From the NCBI GenBank assembly GCA_041493035.1, contig JBGPYB010000121.1, positions 1 to 14,291 of the forward strand: 14,291 nt of DNA. The letters are read 5' to 3'. The stretch is from JBGPYB01 sp041493035 (lineage in GTDB: Bacteria > Acidobacteriota > Vicinamibacteria > Fen-336). Below are positions 7,556 through 13,465 of this stretch, piece after piece. The position numbers and the translations under genes were made by a program. Positions within the stretch are counted from its first letter, which is position 1. The number at the start of each line of letters is the position of its first letter. The notes beneath the pieces were generated by a model that saw only the letters and a program-made list of their open reading frames with translations, did not search any database and was not told the DNA's origin.

Positions 7556-7585
7556 TTGACAAGCCGCGAAGCCGCGGCCTAGAGT
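7556..7585 (+). promoter_or_regulatory. sigma-70-type promoter of the TonB-receptor gene
   Basis: A perfect TTGACA (7556-7561) is followed after 18 bases by TAGAGT (7580-7585; four of six matches). Transcription would start near 7592, leaving a leader of about 44 bases to the ATG at 7636, with GGGGAG (7624-7629) as ribosome-binding site six bases upstream. This is the clearest promoter in the window. Confidence 0.7.
7563..7578. promoter_or_regulatory. inverted repeat in the promoter spacer (candidate operator)
   Basis: GCCGCG-AAGC-CGCGGC is a perfect six-base inverted repeat with a four-base centre. It fills the spacer between the -35 and -10 boxes of the TonB-receptor promoter, a classic repressor position. 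It could also arise by chance in GC-rich DNA. Confidence 0.4.
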
Positions 7586-7603
7586 CACGCCATCGTCATA
7601 TTG

Positions 7604-7619
7604 ACCGCGCTAGCGTGGT
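7604..7619. promoter_or_regulatory. imperfect 16-base palindrome in the TonB-receptor leader (candidate operator)
   Basis: ACCGCGCTAGCGTGGT is a palindrome with an eight-base perfect core CGCTAGCG (7608-7615), one mismatched pair, and matching outer ACC/GGT. It lies about 12 bases after the predicted transcription start and just before the ribosome-binding site, so a protein bound here or an RNA hairpin could limit expression. Confidence 0.4.
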
Positions 7620-7635
7620 GAATGGGGAGTGTTTC

Positions 7636-10419
7636 ATGCGCAGAACCCTGGCCTCCGTATTCCTGTCGTTCAGCCTCGCCCTGGTGATGTCGGTCCCCGC
7701 GTTTGCCCAGCGGACTACGGGCTCCATCATCGGGACGGTGACCGACGACACCGGAGGGATCCTCCCCGGAGTCACCGTCACCATCAAGGGCGACGCCATC
7801 GTGGGGGCACAGACCGACGTCAGCAATGACAAGGGCTTGTACCGCTTCGCGGCCTTGCCGCCGGGGTCCTACACTCTCTCCTTCGCCCTCTCGGGCTTCT
7901 CCACCCTCAACCGGCCCGGCGTCCGGGTCTCGCTTGGAGCCACCAACGAAGAGAATGTCTCCCTCAAGGTGAGCACGATGGCCGAGGAGGTGACCGTCAC
8001 CGGGGAGACGTCGGTGGTCGACACCCAGAGCAACGAGATCAGCACCAACTACGACAAGGACTGGGTGCGCAACGCGCCGGTGCCGCGCTTCAGCTTCTTC
8101 GACCTGATCAACGCGGCGCCCGGCGTCAATCAGAACTCATCGGGCGACGCGCGCTCCACGTCCTTCGGCGGCGGCACTACCGACAACTCGTACCAGCTCG
8201 ACGGCACCGACTTCACGGCCCCGCTGACCGGCGCGTCGTGGCCCTATCCCAACACCGACGCGATCGAAGAGATCGAGGTGCTCTCGCTCGGCGCGCCGGC
8301 GGAGTACGGGAACCTGCAAGGCGCGGTGTTCAACATCGTGACGCGCCAGGGCTCGAACGCGTTCCACGGCGACGCGAACTTCTACTACCAGAGCCAGGGC
8401 CTCACCTCGAAGAACACGACGCCCGCGGAGGACGGGGGCCTCCCCTACCATCGGGACAAGTTCAACGATGCCACGTTCCAGTTGAGTGGGCCGGTCGTGA
8501 AGGACAGGCTGTGGTTCTTCGCCTCGTACCAGTACCAGCGCGACTTCAACTCCCCGGCGGGCACCGACCCTGCGTTCCCCGCCAGGACCCAGGCCGACCG
8601 AGTGTTTTTCAAGGCCAACTGGCAGATCGATACAAAGGACAAGCTCCAGTTCGCGTACCACGACGACTACTACCGCATCCCCTATCCGGTGGTCGCCTGC
8701 ACGGCCCTGAACAGCCCGAGCAGCTGCAACGTGGAGCACGGCCACAACCCGTCGCCCAACCTTACGTTCACGTCGGTGCGCTCCGACAAGACGTACATCG
8801 AGGCCCGGGTCTCGGGGTTCTACGGGAAGGACCATTCCGATCCTCTCCAGGGCGGCGAGCGGACCCAGCCGCGCTTCAAGAACAAAGACACGGGGGAGAT
8901 CACCGGGGGGATCTACTCCTGGTACGACGGCGAGATTTCCAAGACGGCCGCGTCGGCCAAGATCTCCCATTTCGCCGACCACTTCCTCGGCGGGAGCCAC
9001 GACTTCAAGTTCGGGGTCCAGTACAACCGCGGCGGCCACGACTACGTCACGGGTTACAACGACTACATCTACACCTACGGGCCGACCGCCTACTATCCCG
9101 GCGGGTATACCTACGGTTTCACAGCGGACCCCTCCTACAAGGGCGGCAGGGAGCGGACCCTCGGCGTCTTTTTCGACGACACCTTCCGGCTGAGCTCCCG
9201 CCTCACGCTGAACGTGGGCGTCCGGTACGACAACGCCCGCGCCAGCTTCGACCCCCTGCCGCTCCTGGACAAGGACGGCAACGTCACGGGCCAGAGCCCC
9301 GCCGTGGCCGACCTGTTCACCTGGAACACCGTCTCGCCGCGCGTGGGCTTCAACCTGAAGCTGACGGGAGACGGGAAGACCGTCCTCAAGGGTCACTACG
9401 GCCGCTACTACCGCGGCATCATCACCGGCGAGTTCGAGAGCCTGTCGCCGTCGCGGTCCACTTTCTACAGCTTCTCGGGTCAGTACGACGCCAATGGGAA
9501 CCCCATCGACAAGGCCTTCGTCTCCGACAACTCGCAGCTCAGCGTGGACCGCAGCTTCAAGGCGCCGTACACCGACCAGTACATCGTGCAGCTCGAGAGG
9601 GAGCTGGCGAAGAACCTCGGCGTCTCCTTCAACTACATTCACAAGGAAGGGAAGCGCTACGGGGCCTATCGGGACACCGGAGGCGCTTACGCGAAGGTCG
9701 CATATGTCGACGACCAGGGCGCCGACCACACCGGCCGGACGATCACGGTGGATCAGCTCCAGAACAGCCTCGAGGACCGACGCTTCGTCCTGACGAATCG
9801 CCCTGAGATGTTCTCGAAGTACAACGGCTTCACGGCTCAGGTCACGAAGCGGATGTCGCAGAACTGGCAGATGGTGGCGTCTCTCGTCCTCTCGAAGTCC
9901 ACGGGGCGCCTCCCCTCGAGCCTCGGCTCACCCATCGACGAGCAGGCCGGCGCCGCCATTCTCGGCGTCAAGCAGTTCGGGCAGGATCCCAACGACTTCC
10001 TCAACACCGACGGCCGCCTCATCGCCGACCGGCCGGTCACAGGCAAGGTCCAGTTCATGTATCAGCTCCCCGCCGGATTCCTGGTCGGCCTCAACTTCTC
10101 CCACCAGACGGGCCGGCCGTGGGCACGTCAGATCGACGTCACCGACCTCACGGGCATCCCGAAGGCGCTGCCTCTGGCCGAGCCCATTGACGGCAACCGG
10201 CGGGTCTCCGACTCGAACATCCTCGACGTGAGGGTGCAGAAGCAGTTCGGCGTTTCAAAGGAAGCCAAGATCGGTCTCTTCCTGGACCTCCTCAACCTGA
10301 CCAACGACGCCGCCTACGATTCGGTGGGCGACCGACTGGGAACGTCCGAAGGCTTCGGTGTCCCGACCTCGTTCATCCCGCCGCGGCGGTTGATGCTGGG
10401 CGCGAAGTTCACGTTCTAG
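7636..10419 (+). CDS. TonB-dependent outer-membrane receptor with N-terminal carboxypeptidase-regulatory-like domain
   Basis: This 927-residue outer-membrane transporter would import an unidentified large substrate, powered by TonB-ExbBD. A signal peptide (1-24, ending SVPAFA) is followed by a carboxypeptidase-regulatory-like/transthyretin-type domain (about 27-115; GSIIGTVTDDTGG, LYRFAALPPGSYTL). A plug domain spans about 118-240 (EEVTVTGE, YQLDGTDF, DAIEEIEVLSLGAPAEYGN, GAVFNIVTRQGSN), and the rest is beta barrel with alternating aromatic strands, ending LMLGAKFTF with the terminal Phe expected for Bam insertion. The layout matches the Oar-like receptors abundant in Acidobacteriota and Bacteroidota. 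Two cysteines (355, 364) sit in one barrel loop and may form a disulfide. The frame is open from 7504, but the ATG at 7636 is chosen for its signal peptide and GGGGAG. No SusD partner or substrate enzyme is adjacent. Its stop overlaps that of the sulfurtransferase gene. Confidence 0.93.
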   Translation: MRRTLASVFLSFSLALVMSVPAFAQRTTGSIIGTVTDDTGGILPGVTVTIKGDAIVGAQTDVSNDKGLYRFAALPPGSYTLSFALSGFSTLNRPGVRVSLGATNEENVSLKVSTMAEEVTVTGETSVVDTQSNEISTNYDKDWVRNAPVPRFSFFDLINAAPGVNQNSSGDARSTSFGGGTTDNSYQLDGTDFTAPLTGASWPYPNTDAIEEIEVLSLGAPAEYGNLQGAVFNIVTRQGSNAFHGDANFYYQSQGLTSKNTTPAEDGGLPYHRDKFNDATFQLSGPVVKDRLWFFASYQYQRDFNSPAGTDPAFPARTQADRVFFKANWQIDTKDKLQFAYHDDYYRIPYPVVACTALNSPSSCNVEHGHNPSPNLTFTSVRSDKTYIEARVSGFYGKDHSDPLQGGERTQPRFKNKDTGEITGGIYSWYDGEISKTAASAKISHFADHFLGGSHDFKFGVQYNRGGHDYVTGYNDYIYTYGPTAYYPGGYTYGFTADPSYKGGRERTLGVFFDDTFRLSSRLTLNVGVRYDNARASFDPLPLLDKDGNVTGQSPAVADLFTWNTVSPRVGFNLKLTGDGKTVLKGHYGRYYRGIITGEFESLSPSRSTFYSFSGQYDANGNPIDKAFVSDNSQLSVDRSFKAPYTDQYIVQLERELAKNLGVSFNYIHKEGKRYGAYRDTGGAYAKVAYVDDQGADHTGRTITVDQLQNSLEDRRFVLTNRPEMFSKYNGFTAQVTKRMSQNWQMVASLVLSKSTGRLPSSLGSPIDEQAGAAILGVKQFGQDPNDFLNTDGRLIADRPVTGKVQFMYQLPAGFLVGLNFSHQTGRPWARQIDVTDLTGIPKALPLAEPIDGNRRVSDSNILDVRVQKQFGVSKEAKIGLFLDLLNLTNDAAYDSVGDRLGTSEGFGVPTSFIPPRRLMLGAKFTF

Positions 10420-11285
10420 TGAGCTAGCGAGCGCGAGCCCTCGTCACCGACGGCGGCCGGGAGCGAGGGATCGGCGCTCCACTCGCTCCAGGAACCGACG
10501 TAGAGGCGCCCGCCGAAGCCCGCGCGGTGGAGTGCGAGCAGATCGTGACAAGCCGTGACGCCGGACCCGCAATAGACGACAGCCTCGGATCGGTCGGCAC
10601 CCAAGCTCGCGTACCGTTGCCTCAGGGTCTCGGCATCGAGAAAGACCGGCTGCGCCGCGGCGGTCAGGTTCGCCGTGTAGGGTGCATTCCGCGCACCCGG
10701 GATGTGCCCCGGGCGTGGGTCGATGGGCTCCACCTCCCCGCGGTAGCGTTCGGGGATCCGGGCGTCGAGCAGAAGAGGGGGCGGAGTCGCCCGCATCTCG
10801 TCCTTGGTGACCACGGCCTTGGGGCGCGATCGCGGAACGAACTCCCTCGGCGCGATGGAAGGAACGACCGTGTCAGTGGGCCTCCTCTCGGCCACCCATT
10901 TGGGAAGACCGCCGTCCAGGACAGCGACGTCGTCGTGACCATAGGATCGCAACAGGTACCAGAGGCGCGCGGCGACGGCTCCCGCCTGATCGTCGTAAGC
11001 GATCACCGTCGTCCCGGCTCCGATCCCCGCCCTGCCCATGACCCGAGCCACCTGTTCCGCCGCCGGCCACGGGTGGCGGCCCGCTGACCCGCCGCGGGCT
11101 CCACCTGGAGCCGAAAGGTCGGCATCGAGGTCGAGAAAGACGGCTCCGGGAATGTGGCCGGCCGCGTAAGCGTCGCGGCCGCGGCGGGTGGGGTCGAGAT
11201 ACCAACGGACGTCTACGGTGACGATGCGACAGTTGGTGTCACCGGTGCGTGACGCCAACCACGAGGTCGAGACGAGAGGGTCCAC
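10416..11285 (-). CDS. thiosulfate/3-mercaptopyruvate sulfurtransferase (rhodanese family)
   Basis: This is a two-domain rhodanese of 289 residues that transfers sulfane sulfur from 3-mercaptopyruvate or thiosulfate to cyanide or thiol acceptors, probably in the cytoplasm because no signal peptide is visible. The inactive N-terminal domain (about 1-135) has DVRWYLDP, YAAGHIPGAVFLDLD and YDDQAGAVAARLWYLL. The catalytic domain (about 155-275) has LLLDARIPERYRGE, PGHIPGARN and the active loop CGSGVTA with Cys239. That loop is the mercaptopyruvate-sulfurtransferase type rather than the CRKGVTA of thiosulfate rhodaneses. Translation begins at a GTG two bases after the stop of the Met-rich gene without a proper Shine-Dalgarno sequence, so expression is probably by coupled reinitiation. 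The stop codon shares CTAG with the convergent TonB-receptor gene. Confidence 0.9.
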   Translation of the reverse strand: MDPLVSTSWLASRTGDTNCRIVTVDVRWYLDPTRRGRDAYAAGHIPGAVFLDLDADLSAPGGARGGSAGRHPWPAAEQVARVMGRAGIGAGTTVIAYDDQAGAVAARLWYLLRSYGHDDVAVLDGGLPKWVAERRPTDTVVPSIAPREFVPRSRPKAVVTKDEMRATPPPLLLDARIPERYRGEVEPIDPRPGHIPGARNAPYTANLTAAAQPVFLDAETLRQRYASLGADRSEAVVYCGSGVTACHDLLALHRAGFGGRLYVGSWSEWSADPSLPAAVGDEGSRSLAH

Positions 11286-11287
11286 CC

Positions 11288-12091
11288 CTATTTGGACTTG
11301 CGCTGGAGCGCCTTCAACATGGGGTTGTCCACCTTGGTGTAGTCAGCCGGAATGACCCACGCGGAAGCGGGGATGGGTCCCCTCTTGATCTCGGTGACCT
11401 CGCTCGACCTGTTCGAGGCGTGTCCCATGACGCTCACCGAGGTGGTGGTCGCCAACGGGAAGCCCTTCATCTCCTTCATCTTCTCCTGCATCTGGCCCAT
11501 CCCCTTGGCCATGGGACCCATGCTTTGCATCATCCCCTTCATGCTCTCGGCGAACCCCTTGTACGCCTCGAAGGCCTGAACGGGGAATTGCAGCTCGGTC
11601 GTGAGGCACTCCTGGGTCTTGGAGATCTCGCCCATCGTCATGCTCCAATCGTCGCAGCTGTACCCGGCGATCTTGCGGCTGGTGCCCAGCTTCCGGACGT
11701 CCATCGCCATGGCCCCGCCCATCATCGACTCCATCTTCTTCTGCATGTCCGGGGGCAAGCTCTTCATCTGCTCCTGGGCCTTCTTCACCTCAGGGCTGTT
11801 CATCTGCTCCTGCATCTTGGCCGCCATCGCCTGCATGTCAGCCTTCGTGACGACGTAGTACTCCTTCTTCTTGTTGTCCAGGGTCGTAGAGTCGCCGGTC
11901 TTCAGGTCCATGAGAACTTCGTGGCCGTCACCGTGGGCCATCCGGATGTGATCGCTGGCGAGATAGCTGGTGGAGATGGTCGGCGGGTTCTTGTCACTGG
12001 TGACCTTCGAGATGATGGTCAGGTCCTCGGCCGCCGCGGGAATGCCCGCAGCCATCATGAGTACTGCGAAAGAGTGCGTCGAGAGTCGCAT
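11288..12091 (-). CDS. Met-rich exported protein, DUF4412-like
   Basis: This 267-residue protein has a signal peptide (1-21, predicted cut after IPAAA) and no lipobox, so it is probably periplasmic. The mature part resembles DUF4412-type proteins: an N-terminal beta-rich part (TIISKVTSDKN, HIRMAHGDGHEVLMDLKTGD, KKEYYVVTK), a long helical middle, two cysteines (146 in GYSCDDW and 162 in TQECLTTE), and a C-terminal strand part (SAWVIPADYTKV). Methionine is very frequent: 11 in residues 86-130 and nine in 184-208, with patterns such as MESMMGGAMAM and MKGMMQSMGPM. Family function is unknown; metal or lipid binding is only a guess. The ATG at 12091 follows AGGAGG by four bases; a TTG one codon earlier is possible. 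It heads a two-gene unit with the sulfurtransferase and is divergent from the ferredoxin gene. Confidence 0.75.
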   Translation of the reverse strand: MRLSTHSFAVLMMAAGIPAAAEDLTIISKVTSDKNPPTISTSYLASDHIRMAHGDGHEVLMDLKTGDSTTLDNKKKEYYVVTKADMQAMAAKMQEQMNSPEVKKAQEQMKSLPPDMQKKMESMMGGAMAMDVRKLGTSRKIAGYSCDDWSMTMGEISKTQECLTTELQFPVQAFEAYKGFAESMKGMMQSMGPMAKGMGQMQEKMKEMKGFPLATTTSVSVMGHASNRSSEVTEIKRGPIPASAWVIPADYTKVDNPMLKALQRKSK

Positions 12092-12111
12092 CAATCCTCC
12101 TGAGGGGCGCG

Positions 12112-12139
12112 TTGGCGCGCCACGACGGGCAGGATATCA
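12112..12139 (+). promoter_or_regulatory. possible promoter of the ferredoxin gene
   Basis: TTGGCG (12112-12117), a 16-base spacer and TATCAT (12134-12139, five of six matches) form a fair sigma-70 promoter. It would start transcription near 12146, five bases before the ATG at 12151. Confidence 0.4.
12113..12122. promoter_or_regulatory. perfect 10-base palindrome between divergent genes
   Basis: TGGCGCGCCA is perfectly self-complementary. It lies in the spacer of the proposed ferredoxin promoter and in the leader of the Met-rich gene. It may be an operator for both, or chance in GC-rich DNA. Confidence 0.3.
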
Positions 12140-12158
12140 TGCCACTCGCCATGCCCAA
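12131..12158 (-). promoter_or_regulatory. possible divergent promoter of the Met-rich gene
   Basis: The minus strand reads TTGGGC (12158-12153), 16 bases, then TATCCT (12136-12131). It overlaps the ferredoxin promoter face to face through the shared GATATC at 12133-12138 and would leave a leader of about 33 bases containing AGGAGG. Confidence 0.3.
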
Positions 12159-12477
12159 GCCCCGGCATCACATCCTCATCTGCACCAACGCTCGCCCCGC
12201 CGACAACCCGAAGGGATCATGCGGCCCCAAAGGCGCCGACGCCCTGGTCGACGCCCTCAAGGACATGACCCGCGACCGCGGGCTCCGCGACCAGCTCATC
12301 GTCAATCGAACGAGCTGCCTGAAGCACTGCAGCCGGGGGGTGACCATGGTGGTGCAGCCCGACAACGTCTGGTACGCGGGCGTGCGTCTCGAGGATCTCG
12401 AGGAGATCTGCGCCTCGCACCTCGAGGGTGGGCGGCCGGTGGAACGGCTCGCCATGCCCGACATTCCGTGGGAGTGA
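12151..12477 (+). CDS. thioredoxin-like [2Fe-2S] ferredoxin
   Basis: This 108-residue soluble protein is a thioredoxin-fold [2Fe-2S] ferredoxin of the small one-domain type, an electron carrier with unknown partners here. Cluster ligands are Cys11 (ILICTNARP), Cys24 (KGSCGPKG), Cys56 and Cys60 (RTSCLKHCSRG), spaced C-x12-C-x31-C-x3-C as in the family. The GVTMVVQPDNVWYAGV block (63-78) is the usual strand-turn-strand before the C-terminal helix. ATG 12151 is preferred because the protein then begins at the family's N-terminus and just after a promoter-like TATCAT. ATG 12139 (four residues longer) is preceded by AGGA at four bases and remains possible; the open frame reaches back to a TTG at 12112. 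It ends seven bases from the convergent regulator gene. No hydrogenase or NADH-dehydrogenase subunit gene is nearby. Confidence 0.85.
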   Translation: MPKPRHHILICTNARPADNPKGSCGPKGADALVDALKDMTRDRGLRDQLIVNRTSCLKHCSRGVTMVVQPDNVWYAGVRLEDLEEICASHLEGGRPVERLAMPDIPWE

Positions 12478-12484
12478 GCCCTGG

Positions 12485-12838
12485 CTACTTCTTGCGCAGC
12501 GCCAGGCGGCGTCCCACCTGAGGGCTGACACGAACCAGCTCGCGGAAGAAAAGGGCGACATCGATGTTGCCGTCGCGAAGGAACTGGCCGACCTCTCGCG
12601 CGAACTCGACCACGACATCCTTGCGGCTCGACGCCTCGCGGTGGATGACGGTCCTCTTGTGGATGCGGCCGTCGCCGATGAGGCGCTTGATGAGGCTCAC
12701 CCGTGACGGGCTCCAGAGCCGATAGCCCGTCTTGTTGCGTGGCGGCTCGGGAATCTTCCCCGCGTAGAGCCAATTGAGGAGGGTCTGCTTGCTGACCTTC
12801 AGCTCGTGAGCCACCTCGAGGGTCGTGAGGTACTTCAC
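12485..12838 (-). CDS. MerR/excisionase-type helix-turn-helix DNA-binding protein
   Basis: This 117-residue protein is a probable DNA-binding regulator. Its N-terminal 55 residues form a winged helix-turn-helix of the MerR/HTH_17 type: LTTLEVAHELKVSKQTLLNW (4-23), the wing KIPEPPRNKTGYRLWS (28-43), then RVSLIKRLIGDG (46-57). The C-terminal half (58-117) is basic and helical (EFAREVGQFLRDGNID) and lacks a cysteine set or known ligand domain, so the signal, if any, is unknown. GTG 12838 is chosen because the domain starts there and TATACT lies eight bases upstream; an ATG or GTG upstream at 12895 would add 19 residues unlike the family. It is divergent from the ECF sigma gene and may control it, but that is conjecture. 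Confidence 0.7.
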   Translation of the reverse strand: MKYLTTLEVAHELKVSKQTLLNWLYAGKIPEPPRNKTGYRLWSPSRVSLIKRLIGDGRIHKRTVIHREASSRKDVVVEFAREVGQFLRDGNIDVALFFRELVRVSPQVGRRLALRKK

Positions 12839-12846
12839 CGACGGCG

Positions 12847-12852
12847 AGTATA
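12847..12852 (-). promoter_or_regulatory. -10 element for the helix-turn-helix gene, probably leaderless
   Basis: The minus strand reads TATACT (five of six matches), with eight bases between it and the GTG start at 12838. That spacing puts the transcription start at or within two bases of the start codon, as in leaderless mRNAs. No -35 box is recognisable at 16-18 bases. Confidence 0.45.
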
Positions 12853-12973
12853 GCCCGTTCCTTCGTTCCCAGAGTCGGCCGTGAGAGAATCCCACGGCCT
12901 TGAAAGGCGCCGGTTCTCAGGAATAGGAGACGTGGGGGCGACGATCCTCCCTTTGGGGACGGGCCCCGCTCGC

Positions 12974-13465
12974 GTGAGTCGCGACGACACCTTCGAGACC
13001 GAGGCGCTGCCCCACATGAGATCGCTCTATGGGACCGCCTATCGACTCACACGAAACGCTCACGACGCCGAAGACCTGGTGCAGGAGACGTTTCTGCGGG
13101 CGTACCGCTCCTTCCACCGCTACGCTCGGGGAACCAACATCAGGGCGTGGCTCTACACGATCCTCCACCGAGCCCGTGCCGACGCGCTGCGCCGACGCGG
13201 CCGCTCCCCCGAGACCGTGGAGCTGGTGGGCGAGGGGCCGGGTGTCGCCGGGGGCCAGGACCGCGCCGCGGCGGGAAGGGACATCGCTCGTGCTCTTGAG
13301 GAACTGCCCGACCCCTTCCGGAGCGCCGTCATCCTCCGCGACCTGGAGGACTTCAGCTACGAGGAGATCGCCGCCATCGTGGAGGTTCCCGTCGGAACCG
13401 TAATGTCGCGCATCTACCGCGGACGAGCGCTGCTTCGGAACAGGCTCAAGGGGAAGACACCGTGA
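12974..13465 (+). CDS. ECF-family RNA polymerase sigma factor
   Basis: This 163-residue extracytoplasmic-function sigma factor directs RNA polymerase to a stress regulon. Region 2 spans about 11-78 (SLYGTAYRLTRNAHDAEDLV, FLRAYRSFHRY, GTNIRAWLYTILHRARAD), and region 4 about 105-160 (LEELPDPFRSAVILRDLEDF, SYEEIAAIVEVPVGTVMSRI, YRGRALLRNRL). The GTN-AWLY-IL wording resembles the SigR/RpoE-like ECF group that pairs with zinc anti-sigma factors, which fits the next gene. GTG 12974 gives the usual N-terminus but has no Shine-Dalgarno; GTG 12932, in frame and preceded by AGGA at nine bases, would add 14 residues. The stop overlaps the anti-sigma start in GTGA, so the pair is translationally coupled. 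Autoregulation is usual for such pairs, but I cannot identify the promoter with confidence. Confidence 0.9.
   Translation: MSRDDTFETEALPHMRSLYGTAYRLTRNAHDAEDLVQETFLRAYRSFHRYARGTNIRAWLYTILHRARADALRRRGRSPETVELVGEGPGVAGGQDRAAAGRDIARALEELPDPFRSAVILRDLEDFSYEEIAAIVEVPVGTVMSRIYRGRALLRNRLKGKTP

Noticed and set aside
2192..7582. An uninterrupted 1796-codon plus-strand reading frame opposite the minus-strand catabolic genes
   Set aside because: It is antisense to four well-supported genes and then runs out of frame through the GNAT gene. Its translation is low-complexity Arg/Gly/Asp/His-rich with no domain. Long open antisense frames are expected in GC-rich DNA because stop codons are AT-rich.
7504..7635. 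An upstream extension of the TonB-receptor frame to 971 residues
   Set aside because: The extension would overlie the promoter and bury the signal peptide; ATG 7636 has its own ribosome-binding site.
8137..9806. Large open frames in other frames of the TonB-receptor gene (530 codons minus, 522 codons plus)
   Set aside because: Their products are Arg-, Pro- or Val-rich with no motif, and the receptor frame is clearly coding.
12112..12477. Ferredoxin as part of a hydrogenase or a new electron-transfer island
   Set aside because: No redox partner gene lies in the window; the neighbours are a regulator and a Met-rich exported protein.
12480..12506. CCTGGC...GCCAGG inverted repeat near the end of the ferredoxin and regulator genes, as a terminator
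   Set aside because: The 15-base loop is long, most of it lies inside the regulator's coding end, and no T-run follows on either strand.
12920..12947. GGAATA followed by CGATCC as an ECF-type autoregulated promoter of the sigma gene
   Set aside because: The boxes only loosely resemble ECF elements (GGAAC, CGTC); in GC-rich DNA this is too weak to call.
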